Shown: positions 7,040 through 15,536, counted from the first letter of the stretch. The stretch is 64,000 nucleotides of DNA from an uncultured Clostridia bacterium (GCA_947626575.1 CANQSR010000006.1:1-64000); one strand, 5' to 3'. Program-made: numbers and translations. Notes: a model not told the origin generated them from the sequence alone.

Positions 7040-8407
7040 ATGGTGGAATATCAGGAACTTTTGGATTATGTCAAGGGGCAGCGAACGGTAACGATCCCCG
7101 AACTGCAAAGGCTGTTTTCGTCGGACTATCTGACGATCGCAAAGAACGTACATAAGATGGTTTCCGAGGGCGTGCTTGAACTCGGAACGGGCGTACAGTA
7201 CTCCGTTTTACAGAAAAACCGGGCGGACCGTTTAACCCATATATCCGATGAGGTGGACGATCTCGAAAAACAGCGCGCTGCTTTGGAAGAGCGCAGGCGG
7301 GAGATCCTCAGGCGCATGCGTGAAAGCATCAGGGAGGAAGTCGTCAATAATGATGATGACGACGATGATGACGACGAGGACGATGACGATGGCGAATTGG
7401 AGGTGGAGCCGCTCGACGGCTCCGAGGACGGCGATGAAGATGCGGACGATGAAGATGCGGACGATGAAACTCCGCCCGAAGTACAAGCCATCTCCCAAGC
7501 GGTCGGAGAAGGGGTATCCGTCAGCCGATCGGACGGGGAATATTATCTTGTTCCGGAAGGGCTGGAAACGGAAGGGTCGGAGGTTCGCTTTCAGATCCTT
7601 ACCCGCGATGACGGCGTCTATCTTTCGGACGGCGGGCTTGCCCTGCTTTCACTCGGAAACAACGTCTCTTTTGACAGCGAGGGCATCGATGAACAAATCG
7701 GCTGCATCGTAGACCGCTATGATGTCAGCGTTGTGGGGGACGAACTCAGGATCAAACTCGTTTCCCCCGAAGATGCCGTGCCGTGTATGTTCCGTCTCTT
7801 TGCCGCGATGGAGCGCATCATAACGATCAATGAAGAGGACGTCGCCGATTGCCTTGCATACAAGAAAGCGGAGGACAAGATTTGGGATGCCGCGAAGGAG
7901 CTTTTGGTTGCCAAACCGGGAATGGGGTTCCGTGAGCTTGTTTTAGGCATGCGGGAGCGCTATGAAGGCGTGAAGGACGGCGAAAACATCGATGATATCC
8001 TCGTCTATGCAGGTGGCGTGAAAAAATTTACGAAGATGTCCGAAGAAGAATATCAACAGAACCGCGCCGGCCTCTTAGGGGCAAAACAGTCACAGAATGA
8101 TACCCCCAAAGACGAAGGGGCGGATCGTTCTCCCGCAGAGGCCGATGCCGCAAATCCCGCGGAGAAAGATGAGCAAGAACCCGTAAATCCCGTGTATATC
8201 AAGGCTTTGGCGACCGTGATCCAAGAAGGCAAGGTGTCCTTATCCTTTGTACAGCGCAACTGTTGCGTAGGATATGCCCATGCCGAGAAGATCATTTCAT
8301 GGATGGAGCGCATGGGGTATATATCTCCCTTCGATGAAATCACCCGAACGCGAAGGGTGCTTATGACAAAAAGGCAATTTATCAAAAAATACGGAAAATT
8401 TCAATGA
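7040..8407 (+). CDS. Winged-helix / DUF1828-like / FtsK-gamma-like DNA-binding protein
   Basis: A 455-residue modular protein. Residues 1-58 look like a winged helix (EYQELLDYVKGQRTVTIPEL and a wing). Residues 63-101 form a charged coiled coil. Residues 104-143 are an almost pure Asp/Glu tract. Residues about 155-262 resemble DUF1828 (strands plus DDGVYLSDGGLALLSLGNN). After a disordered linker, residues 384-443 match the FtsK gamma domain (PVYIKALATVIQEGKVSLSF, then VGYAHAEKIISWMERMGYIS), which reads KOPS/SRS sequences in FtsK and SpoIIIE. Here that domain is separate from the motor, which is the VirD4-type protein encoded ten bases upstream. GGAG lies before the ATG. Likely a sequence-reading partner of that pump. 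Confidence 0.75.
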   Translation: MVEYQELLDYVKGQRTVTIPELQRLFSSDYLTIAKNVHKMVSEGVLELGTGVQYSVLQKNRADRLTHISDEVDDLEKQRAALEERRREILRRMRESIREEVVNNDDDDDDDDEDDDDGELEVEPLDGSEDGDEDADDEDADDETPPEVQAISQAVGEGVSVSRSDGEYYLVPEGLETEGSEVRFQILTRDDGVYLSDGGLALLSLGNNVSFDSEGIDEQIGCIVDRYDVSVVGDELRIKLVSPEDAVPCMFRLFAAMERIITINEEDVADCLAYKKAEDKIWDAAKELLVAKPGMGFRELVLGMRERYEGVKDGENIDDILVYAGGVKKFTKMSEEEYQQNRAGLLGAKQSQNDTPKDEGADRSPAEADAANPAEKDEQEPVNPVYIKALATVIQEGKVSLSFVQRNCCVGYAHAEKIISWMERMGYISPFDEITRTRRVLMTKRQFIKKYGKFQ

Positions 8408-8420
8408 CAAGGAGGAAGCC

Positions 8421-8723
8421 ATGATAAATATCTTAGATGTGTTGCTCGATAAGGATGATAGGGACCCCATTCGGCTTGCGGATAGCAAAGGCCGCGAACT
8501 TCTTTTCGAGCAGGTAGCCATAATCCCGCACGATGATAAAATTTACTGCATATTGAAGCCCATAACCCGCATAGAAGGCGTTGCCGATGACGAGGCCATC
8601 GTCTTTTATGTGGATGAGTCGTCGGCGGAATCGCCCGTTCTCATGGTGGAGACCAATGAGCTTACGGCGATCGATGTGTTTGAAGAGTATTACGATCTGC
8701 TTGAAAAGGACAAAAAGAAATGA
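8421..8723 (+). CDS. DUF1292-family protein
   Basis: A 100-residue acidic protein with the DUF1292 (YrzB-like) pattern: LLFEQVAIIPHDDKIYCILK, then DDEAIVFYVDE and a C-terminal EEYYDLLEK. The family is widespread in Firmicutes and has no proven function. It is the fifth gene of the clpP-led run, 13 bases after the preceding stop, with AAGGAGG before the ATG. An internal promoter follows it, so the cotranscribed core may end here. Confidence 0.8.
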   Translation: MINILDVLLDKDDRDPIRLADSKGRELLFEQVAIIPHDDKIYCILKPITRIEGVADDEAIVFYVDESSAESPVLMVETNELTAIDVFEEYYDLLEKDKKK

Positions 8724-8728
8724 GCGCG

Positions 8729-8757
8729 TTGCGGAACGCATCACGATGTGCTATAAT
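8729..8757 (+). promoter_or_regulatory. Internal promoter before the ASCH gene
   Basis: TTGCGG (8729-8734), 17 bases, TATAAT (8752-8757). The -10 box is perfect and the -35 box is partial. A second transcript may start here. Confidence 0.5.
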
Positions 8758-8775
8758 AGGGCAGGAGGTACGGTT

Positions 8776-9252
8776 ATGAAAAAGAAACGTAAGGCTTCGG
8801 ACGAGGACGGAGAACTCATGGATGAGAACGACGAGGTACTCGTAAAAGCCTATCACAAACAGTTTGAAGATTATTTCGCCTTCGCCGAACAAAACAACGT
8901 CCGCCTGAAAGATGCCGTTGAAATGCACCTTGCGGACTTGCCGTTCAAACAGATACTGAGCGGAGAAAAGACCGTGGAGGTCCGGCTGTATGATGAAAAA
9001 CGCCGCGAGATCCGCGAGGGGGACGTCATCGTGTTTTACCGTGAAAACGGCTCGGAATGGCTCTGCAAGTGCGTGAAGGCGCTCTACCGCGCGCCGACGT
9101 TCGCGGAACTCTTTGAGATGCCGGATATGCTTGCGAAGGCTGGGTTTTCGGACATGCCCCCCTCGGATGCGGCCGATTGCATGCACCGGTATTACACGAC
9201 GGAGCAAGAACGGCAATACGGCGTCCTTGGCATCGAGCTGAGCGATTTGTAA
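8776..9252 (+). CDS. ASCH-domain protein
   Basis: A 158-residue protein whose residues about 55-150 form an ASCH domain, a small beta-barrel related to PUA that is thought to bind RNA or act on nucleosides. Characteristic segments are MHLADLPFKQILSGEKTVEV, YDEKRREIREGDVIVFYREN and the C-terminal YGVLGIEL. The start at 8776 is fixed by AGGAGG. A preceding charged stretch (KKKRKASDEDGELMDENDE) is probably disordered. The substrate is unknown. The gene sits downstream of the ClpP/VirD4 cassette but has its own promoter. Confidence 0.82.
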   Translation: MKKKRKASDEDGELMDENDEVLVKAYHKQFEDYFAFAEQNNVRLKDAVEMHLADLPFKQILSGEKTVEVRLYDEKRREIREGDVIVFYRENGSEWLCKCVKALYRAPTFAELFEMPDMLAKAGFSDMPPSDAADCMHRYYTTEQERQYGVLGIELSDL

Positions 9253-9259
9253 TGATCGC

Positions 9260-9940
9260 ATGAGAATGATCATGAGTACGCGCAAACCCAAAATATCTAT
9301 TTTAGGCGATTCCATTTCCACGTATGAGGGCTATCAGCCCTATGGATATTCCGTCTATTACCGGGACGACAGGCTTTATGACAACGAACTTGAAAGCGTA
9401 GAGGACACTTGGTGGATGCAAGTGATCGGTGCGCTCGGCGGGGAACTCTATATCAACGATTCCTTTTCCGGCAGCACGGTCGCGGGGATGTTTTTCCCGT
9501 CCGCTTGCAGCGACGAACGTTGTTCTGCCTTAGGCGCCGAAGATGCCCCCGATATGATTTTCGTTTATATGGGAACCAACGATCGGGGGCTTTCGGTCCC
9601 GCTCGGCATGGAAAATCCCGCGGATCCGAACGGCTTCTATGGCGCATACCGGCAAATGTTGAAAAAAATCAAGCTGAATTATCCGTCCGCGAAGATCGTC
9701 TGTGCGACCCTGCCGGCGGGACGCTTGCAAGAAGGCGATGCGGGAGGATACGATGAGGATACGGGCTACAACGAGGCAATAGCAAGGGCTGTTGCCGAAG
9801 AAGGGTGTATGCTGGCGGATATTGCCGCCTTCGGCAAACGCTATGAGACATTGGATGCTTGTCATCCGACGCGGGCAGGGCACAAAACGCTCGCCGGTTT
9901 TTGGCTCAAAGCGCTTGGTTTATCGGGAGAAAACATATGA
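9260..9940 (+). CDS. SGNH/GDSL-family hydrolase
   Basis: This esterase-type enzyme is about 226 residues long. Block I is ISILGDSISTYEGY with the nucleophile Ser, block III is VYMGTNDRG with Asn, and block V is LDACHPTRAGHK carrying the Asp and His of the triad. No signal peptide is seen, so it is probably cytoplasmic. Substrate is unknown; family members act on lipids, acyl groups on sugars and similar esters. Three in-frame ATGs (9260, 9266, 9272) compete and no clear ribosome site decides; 9272 would place block I nearer the N-terminus as usual. The gene overlaps the next by four bases. Confidence 0.85.
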   Translation: MRMIMSTRKPKISILGDSISTYEGYQPYGYSVYYRDDRLYDNELESVEDTWWMQVIGALGGELYINDSFSGSTVAGMFFPSACSDERCSALGAEDAPDMIFVYMGTNDRGLSVPLGMENPADPNGFYGAYRQMLKKIKLNYPSAKIVCATLPAGRLQEGDAGGYDEDTGYNEAIARAVAEEGCMLADIAAFGKRYETLDACHPTRAGHKTLAGFWLKALGLSGENI

Positions 9941-10845
9941 AAGAGAGAGAAATTACGAAACAATTACGCATGTGTATTGAAAACGCATTCGGATGCTGTT
10001 TGGATGAAGTGGGGGAAGGCGAATGCGAAGACGGAGAAATGTTCTTTTCGGACGGAGATTTTCATATCGTCCTGCACGATGGAAGATTGTGTAAAACAAC
10101 TTACGCCGCAGAGGATTTTTTGATGATCCGCTTTCGGCGGGAAGAGGACCCCGTTGATCCGTATGTTGTGATCTATATGAAGAACGGGGATAGGCTGTAT
10201 TATTATAATTTTGAGTGGGCGGATTATTTCAAGACGGCGTGGATGCTCAACCGCGTGGGGCAGCCCTCGCTCAACGATGATGCGCTCGTCGATTTCTTCG
10301 AAGCACAGCGAAATACCGAGAAGCAAGTGCGCTCCCGCACCGTCCCCCAAGGCATCGATGTAATCGAATACGAAGAAGCCCATCAAGAGCAAGTCAAGGA
10401 TCTGCTCGTCGAACTTCAAACATATCTTGCGTCCTTGGACGACAGGGGAGTTCTCGTTCTGAAAGAAAATTATCGCGAGGACTACTTCGCGTATCTCATG
10501 GGCGAGATGGAAAAACACGAAGGAAAGATGTTTCTGGCGCGCGGCGCAGACGGGGCGGCGGGACTCGTCGTTTGCAAGATCTTTCAAGGGGGCGGGGAAC
10601 ACGACATCACCACCTCCTGCCCGAAGATCGGTTTCATCAGCGACTTGGTCGTGACCGAAAAAGAGAGGGGCAGGGGGATAGGAACTGCGCTCCTCACCGC
10701 CGCCGAGAAATATTTTGCAGAGCGTGAATGTGCCTACGCGCAGCTTGAAGTATTCGCGCCCAATACGGCTGCAAGACGGCTCTATGAAGATTTCGGGTTC
10801 AAGACAAATTGTCTTTATTTATCGAAGAGGACGGAAGCGGTATGA
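9937..10845 (+). CDS. GNAT-family N-acetyltransferase with N-terminal extension
   Basis: A 302-residue protein. The C-terminal half (about 150-302) is a GNAT acetyltransferase: IGFISDLVVTEKERGRGIGT contains the acetyl-CoA pyrophosphate-binding Q/RxxGxG/A motif, followed by YAQLEVFAPNTAARRLYEDF. The first 130 residues are an acidic beta-rich domain that I do not recognise (FSDGDFHIVLHDGRLC). The start overlaps the previous stop (ATGA) with GGGAGA upstream. The acceptor is unknown. Neighbours suggest a cotranscribed set of small housekeeping or stress enzymes. Confidence 0.85.
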   Translation: MKEREITKQLRMCIENAFGCCLDEVGEGECEDGEMFFSDGDFHIVLHDGRLCKTTYAAEDFLMIRFRREEDPVDPYVVIYMKNGDRLYYYNFEWADYFKTAWMLNRVGQPSLNDDALVDFFEAQRNTEKQVRSRTVPQGIDVIEYEEAHQEQVKDLLVELQTYLASLDDRGVLVLKENYREDYFAYLMGEMEKHEGKMFLARGADGAAGLVVCKIFQGGGEHDITTSCPKIGFISDLVVTEKERGRGIGTALLTAAEKYFAERECAYAQLEVFAPNTAARRLYEDFGFKTNCLYLSKRTEAV

Positions 10846-11528
10846 TTTTTATCACAGGCGACACGCACGGCCAAAGTGACTTTGCAAAACTTCTCTATTT
10901 CGCGGATGCGCATCCGGGGCTTACGAAGAAGGATCATATGATCATCGCCGGGGATTTCGGCGGCGTATGGAGCGAGCGGGGGTTGGAGACGACGCTTTCC
11001 ATGTATGCCCGCCTGCCGTTCACCACGCTGTTCGTGGACGGCAATCACGAAAACTTCGATATGCTGGGCGCTTATCCCGTGGAAATTTGGAACGGAGGAA
11101 AGGTGCATAAAATCAGCCCGGACATCATTCATTTGATGCGCGGACAGGTATTCGAGATCGAGGGGAAGACCTTCTTCACCTTCGGCGGCGCAACGAGCAT
11201 CGACCGATATTTGCGTACGGAGGGAAGCAGTTGGTGGCCGCAGGAACTGCCCACCTTTGAGGAACTCGACGAGGGGATTGCCAATTTGAAGCGGTATAAC
11301 AATCGAGTAGATTTCATCGTCACGCATTCCTGTGATGAAAAGGCTTTGTGGTATCCGCCGCTTCGGGAGCGGGGCGTCAAAATGGAGACATTCCCCGAAA
11401 ACCGGATGCTATCGCTGTTTGAGGACACCGTCCAATACGGGCATTGGTATTTCGGACACTATCACATGGACGGTGCCTTGACCGAAAATAAGACTGTGCT
11501 ATATCAAAAAATCGTTCGTCTCGGTTAG
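10842..11528 (+). CDS. Calcineurin-like metallophosphoesterase
   Basis: This phosphoesterase has 228 residues. The metal-binding motifs are in order: GDTHG (residues 6-10), AGDFGGVW, VDGNHENFD, a later His in IVTHSCDE, and YFGHYH near the C-terminus. These residues coordinate two metals that hydrolyse phosphoesters. The start overlaps the previous stop codon by ATGA, so it is coupled to the GNAT gene. The substrate cannot be told from sequence. It is the last gene of the run; a long GC-rich hairpin follows at 11638. Confidence 0.9.
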   Translation: MIFITGDTHGQSDFAKLLYFADAHPGLTKKDHMIIAGDFGGVWSERGLETTLSMYARLPFTTLFVDGNHENFDMLGAYPVEIWNGGKVHKISPDIIHLMRGQVFEIEGKTFFTFGGATSIDRYLRTEGSSWWPQELPTFEELDEGIANLKRYNNRVDFIVTHSCDEKALWYPPLRERGVKMETFPENRMLSLFEDTVQYGHWYFGHYHMDGALTENKTVLYQKIVRLG

Positions 11529-11637
11529 AAGCCCAAAGAGCCGCTTGGAACTCACCGCCGACGGGACGGTTTGATTGCGCTGACGGCTTGAATTGGCCGT
11601 GGACGGCTTGATTTTCGCGGATGGTTTGGGTTTTCGA

Positions 11638-11680
11638 CGCCGCGCGCCGCAACTTTGGTTGCGGCGCGCGGCGTATTTTT
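11638..11680 (+). terminator. Very stable hairpin, probable terminator of the 3122-11528 run
   Basis: A perfect 16-bp stem (CGCCGCGCGCCGCAAC with its complement) closes a TTTG loop and is followed by TATTTTTC. Confidence 0.75.
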
Positions 11681-11799
11681 CATACGAGGCGGCGTAATTT
11701 TTCGGACACGGCGCCGTATTTACATACGAGGCGGCGTATTTTTCATACAAGTTTTCTAAAATTGTTGCAAAAAACCTTCGGGGGTGATATACTGTATGC

Positions 11800-11931
11800 G
11801 CAACACAATCGTATAAAAAATGTTTATATGGGTACAACCGAGGCATGGATGTATCCTCTTGAACCCTATATAAACATTTAGGAGATTGTGTTGCAACAAT
11901 ATGGGATACTTCTAAGCGGGCGTCCCATATT
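11800..11931 (+). ncRNA. Candidate structured RNA leader of the BspA-type lipoprotein gene
   Basis: An 11-bp outer stem (GCAACACAATC 11800-11810 with GATTGTGTTGC 11884-11894) encloses a 15-bp stem (11818-11832 with 11864-11879) with a single-base bulge. The apical loop contains a further GAGG/CCTC helix. A second hairpin (AATATGGGA/TCCCATATT) ends at about 11931, before CTTATTTTT. The bulge and internal loop suggest RNA rather than DNA inversion. It matches no riboswitch class that I know. Confidence 0.45.
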
Positions 11932-11972
11932 GGGGCGTCCTTATTTTTACAAATTTTTAGGAGGAGAACAAC

Positions 11973-14900
11973 ATGAAGAAGAAACTTTGGACCGTGTTAC
12001 TTACGGTCCTCACGGTTCTATGCCTCAGCCTCGGCCTCGCGGCCTGCGGCGGATTGCGCCCCAATCCCGGCTTTTCTGAAGCGGAGTATTCACTCAATTA
12101 CAAACTCAATGAAGACAAAGCGAGCTATTGCGTTGGCGGGATCGGAACGTGGCGAGACACTGATCTCGTGATCCCTGCAGAATACAATGGGAAGCCCGTG
12201 ACCTCGATTGGGGAGGCGGCGTTCTATGGTTGTAAGGAGCTAACGAGCGTAACCATCGGAAGCGGCGTGACGGTAATTGGAGACGAGGCGTTCTATAATT
12301 GTAGTGGGCTGACGAGTATTGAGATCCCCGCAAGTATGACCTCAATCGGAGGGAGCGCGTTCAGTGGTTGTAGTGGGCTGACGAGTATTGAAATTCCCGA
12401 TAGCGTGACCTCGATTGGATATGGTGCGTTCTTTTATTGCAGTGGGCTGACGAGCGTAACGATTGGGAGCGGCGTGACGGCGATTGGAGAGTGGGCGTTC
12501 TCTGATTGTAGCAAGTTACAGAGCGTAATGATCGGAAACGGCGTGGCTTCGATTGGAAACGGTGCGTTCTATGGATGTAGTGGGCTGACGAGTATTGAAA
12601 TCCCAGACAGCGTGACTTCAATCGGAGATAAGGTGTTCTCTGATTGTAGCAAGTTACAGAGCGTAACGATCGGAAACGGCGTGACCTCGATCGGAAACGG
12701 TGCGTTCTATGGATGTAGTGGGCTGACGAGTATTGAAATCCCTGATGGCGTGACTACGATCGGATATAGTGTGTTCGAGGATTGCAACAATATTCAGTCG
12801 GCCACCATACCGACGGCCATGATTTCGTATATTCCTCACGGGTCGTTGAAAACGGTTGTTTTAACAAGCGGGATGATTAAAGATGGTGCATTCAGGGGCT
12901 GTAGCGGACTTGAAAGCGTGACGATCGGGAGCGGCGTGACCTCGATTGGATACGAAACATTCTATGGTTGTAGCGGGTTGACGAGTATTACAATACCCGA
13001 TAGCGTGTCCTCAATCGGAGATTCTGCATTCTTTGGTTGTAGCAAGTTACAGAGCGCAACGATCGGGAGCGGCGTGACCTCAATTGGAGAGGAGGCGTTC
13101 TCTGGTTGCAGCGGACTTGAAAGCGTAATGATCGGGAGCGGCGTGACCTCGATCGGACATGGTGCGTTCGAGGATTGCAACAATATTCAGTCGGCCACCA
13201 TACCGACGGCCATGATTTCGTATATTCCTCACGGGTCGTTGAAAACGGTTGTTTTAACAAGCGGGATGATTAAAGATGGTGCGTTCTCTGATTGTAGCGG
13301 GCTGACGAGTATTACAATGCTCAATAGTGTGACCTCGATTGGAGGATCGGCGTTCGCTGGTTGTAGCGGGCTGACGGGAGAATTAACGATCCCCGACAGT
13401 GTGACTTCGATTGGAGGATCGGCGTTCGCTGGTTGTAGCGGGTTGACGGGAGAATTAACGATCCCCGACAGCGTGACCTCAATCGGAAGCTATGCGTTCG
13501 AGAATTGCAGCGGGCTTGAAAGCGTGACGATCGGAAACGGCGTGACCTCAATCGGAAGCCATGCGTTCGAGAATTGCAGCGGGCTTGAAAGCGTTATTTG
13601 GAATGCGGAAAATTGCACTGATGCAGGGGGGTGGTCATATGGTAAGGATTATACGATTTTCAGAAATTGTACAAATTTGAACACTATGGCCTTTGGAGAA
13701 AGCGTAAAAACAGTTCCCGCATATGCGTTCAGTGGTTGTAGTGGGCTGACGAGTATTGAAATTCCCGATAGCGTGACCTCGATTGGAAATGGTGCGTTCT
13801 TTTATTGCAGTGGGCTGACGTGCGTAACGATCGGGAGCGGCGTGACCTCAATTGAAGCGTGGACATTCGCTGGTTGTAGCGGGCTGACGAGTATTGAGAT
13901 TCCCGATAGCGTCACCACAATCGGAGAGCAAGCATTCTATAATTGTAGCGGGCTTGAAAGCGTAACGATCGGGAGCGGTGTGACTTCGATCGAAAGTTTG
14001 GCATTTTATCAAACAGCTTATTATAATGATATTGACAATTGGGAGAACGGAACTGTTCTATACATTGAAGATTACCTTATTAAAGCCAATGATACAATTT
14101 CCGGAAATTATTCCATTCGCGATAATACAAAGGTGATTGCAGATGAGGCGTTCCATGAATGTAGCGGGCTGACGGGTGTGACGATCCCCGACGGCTTGAC
14201 CTCAATCGGTGTTTCGGCGTTCTATGGTTGTAACCGGCTGACGAGTATTGAGATACCCGATAGCGTGACCTTGATTGGAGGAGCGGCGTTCTATGGTTGT
14301 AGCGGGCTGACGGGAGAATTAAAGATCCCCGACAGCGTGACCTTGATTGGAAGGAGAGCGTTCCATAATTGTAGGGGGCTGACGAGTATTACAATACCCG
14401 ATAGCGTGTCTTCAATCGGAGATTCTGCGTTTTCTGATTGTAGCAAGTTGCAGAGCGTAACGATCGGGAGTGGCGTGACCTCGATCGGATATGGTGTGTT
14501 CGAGGATTGCAACAATATTCAGTCGGCCACCATACCTGCGGCCATGATTTCGTATATTCCTCACGGGTCGTTGAAAACGGTTGTTTTAACAAACGGGATG
14601 ATTAAAGATGGTGCGTTCGCCGGTTGTAGCGGGCTTGAAAGCGTGACGATCGGAAACGGCGTGACCTCGATCGGAGAGAGCGCGTTCAGTGGTTGTAGCG
14701 GGCTGACGGGAGAATTAAAGATCCCCGACAGCGTGACCTCAATCGGAAGCTATGCGTTCGAGAATTGCAGCGGGCTTGAAAGCGTAACGATCGGAGACGG
14801 CGTGACCTCGATTGGAGGATCGGCGTTCGCCGGTTGTAGCGGGCTGACGGGAGAATTAAAGATCCCCGACAGTGTGACCTCAATCGGAAGCTATGCGTTC

Positions 14901-15536
14901 GAGGATTGTAGCGGGCTTGAAAGTGTGACGATCGGGAGCGGCGTGACTACGATCGGATATGGTGCGTTCGAGGATTGCGGCGGGCTGACGAGCATTGAGA
15001 TTCCCGATAGCGTGACCTCGATTAGAGGAGCGGCGTTCCATCAGTGTAGCGGGTTGACGAGTATTACAATTCCCGATAGCGTGACCTCGATCGGAGAGTT
15101 GGCGTTCGGTGGTTGTAGCGGGCTGACAAGTATCGAAATCCCTAACGGCGTGACCTCAATCGGACAACAGGCGTTCTATGGTTGCAACGGGCTTGAAAGT
15201 GTGACAATTGGAAGCGGCGTGACCTCAATCGGAAATTATGCGTTCTATGGTTGTGAAGGGCTGACGAGCATTACGATTCCAGAAAGTGTGGTTTTGATTA
15301 GAGATGGGGCGTTCTATGATTGTAGTGGGCTGAAAAATATCTATTATAAGGGAACGCCCGAAGCATGGAACAATATTTCGATTGACAATTACGGCAATTA
15401 CAATTTAACCGATGCCACGCGGTATTACTTCTCCGAGGGGGAACCCGATGAGGCGAAGTGGCAGGAGAGCGAGTATTGGTGGCACTATGACCCCGAAACA
15501 TCGCTTCCCACCCCGTGGGAGAAGAAAGAACCGTAA
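11973..15536 (+). CDS. BspA-type leucine-rich-repeat surface lipoprotein (1187 aa)
   Basis: An exported lipoprotein: residues 1-26 are a signal peptide ending in a LAAC lipobox. The rest is some 45 tandem LRR_5/BspA repeats of about 23 residues with the pattern VTSIGxxAFxxCSGLTSIxIPD. These form a solenoid used in surface adhesion or ligand binding in gut and oral bacteria. A 40-residue block beginning EDCNNIQSATIP occurs three times nearly unchanged, showing recent internal duplication. The C-terminus ends with a short acidic domain and no wall anchor, so membrane attachment is by the lipid. AGGAGGAG precedes the start. A long hairpin leader upstream may regulate it. Confidence 0.93.
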   Translation: MKKKLWTVLLTVLTVLCLSLGLAACGGLRPNPGFSEAEYSLNYKLNEDKASYCVGGIGTWRDTDLVIPAEYNGKPVTSIGEAAFYGCKELTSVTIGSGVTVIGDEAFYNCSGLTSIEIPASMTSIGGSAFSGCSGLTSIEIPDSVTSIGYGAFFYCSGLTSVTIGSGVTAIGEWAFSDCSKLQSVMIGNGVASIGNGAFYGCSGLTSIEIPDSVTSIGDKVFSDCSKLQSVTIGNGVTSIGNGAFYGCSGLTSIEIPDGVTTIGYSVFEDCNNIQSATIPTAMISYIPHGSLKTVVLTSGMIKDGAFRGCSGLESVTIGSGVTSIGYETFYGCSGLTSITIPDSVSSIGDSAFFGCSKLQSATIGSGVTSIGEEAFSGCSGLESVMIGSGVTSIGHGAFEDCNNIQSATIPTAMISYIPHGSLKTVVLTSGMIKDGAFSDCSGLTSITMLNSVTSIGGSAFAGCSGLTGELTIPDSVTSIGGSAFAGCSGLTGELTIPDSVTSIGSYAFENCSGLESVTIGNGVTSIGSHAFENCSGLESVIWNAENCTDAGGWSYGKDYTIFRNCTNLNTMAFGESVKTVPAYAFSGCSGLTSIEIPDSVTSIGNGAFFYCSGLTCVTIGSGVTSIEAWTFAGCSGLTSIEIPDSVTTIGEQAFYNCSGLESVTIGSGVTSIESLAFYQTAYYNDIDNWENGTVLYIEDYLIKANDTISGNYSIRDNTKVIADEAFHECSGLTGVTIPDGLTSIGVSAFYGCNRLTSIEIPDSVTLIGGAAFYGCSGLTGELKIPDSVTLIGRRAFHNCRGLTSITIPDSVSSIGDSAFSDCSKLQSVTIGSGVTSIGYGVFEDCNNIQSATIPAAMISYIPHGSLKTVVLTNGMIKDGAFAGCSGLESVTIGNGVTSIGESAFSGCSGLTGELKIPDSVTSIGSYAFENCSGLESVTIGDGVTSIGGSAFAGCSGLTGELKIPDSVTSIGSYAFEDCSGLESVTIGSGVTTIGYGAFEDCGGLTSIEIPDSVTSIRGAAFHQCSGLTSITIPDSVTSIGELAFGGCSGLTSIEIPNGVTSIGQQAFYGCNGLESVTIGSGVTSIGNYAFYGCEGLTSITIPESVVLIRDGAFYDCSGLKNIYYKGTPEAWNNISIDNYGNYNLTDATRYYFSEGEPDEAKWQESEYWWHYDPETSLPTPWEKKEP
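12771..12893 (+). repeat. Internal duplicated block of LRR gene, copy 1
   Basis: First of three near-identical blocks of about 120 bases encoding EDCNNIQSATIP and the following PHGSLKTVVLTSGMIKDGAF. The others are at about 13163-13285 and 14496-14618. Confidence 0.75.
13163..13285 (+). repeat. Internal duplicated block of LRR gene, copy 2
   Basis: Near-identical to the block at 12771-12893; almost no synonymous change, which points to recent duplication or gene conversion. Confidence 0.75.
14496..14618 (+). repeat. Internal duplicated block of LRR gene, copy 3
   Basis: Third copy of the 12771-12893 block, with two visible residue changes (PTAM to PAAM and TSGM to TNGM). Confidence 0.75.

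Larger units (their letters stand above)
11529..11972. other. Intergenic region with hairpin, short repeats and structured leader
   Basis: No gene is supported. The stretch contains imperfect repeats of ACGGCTTGA/ATGGTTTGG type at 11571-11630 and a very stable hairpin at 11638-11673. Three variants of CATACGAGGCGGCGTA-T5 follow at 11660-11750, and then a long imperfect inverted repeat leads into the next gene. Confidence 0.6.

Noticed and set aside
11800-11894. Invertible promoter flanked by 11-bp inverted repeats
   Set aside because: The inner arms are also complementary and contain a bulge and internal loop, and no site-specific recombinase gene is nearby. An RNA structure explains it better, though inversion is not excluded.
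12200-15400. Regularly spaced repeats that might suggest a CRISPR array
   Set aside because: Repeats are about 69 bases, in frame, and encode 23-residue leucine-rich repeats.
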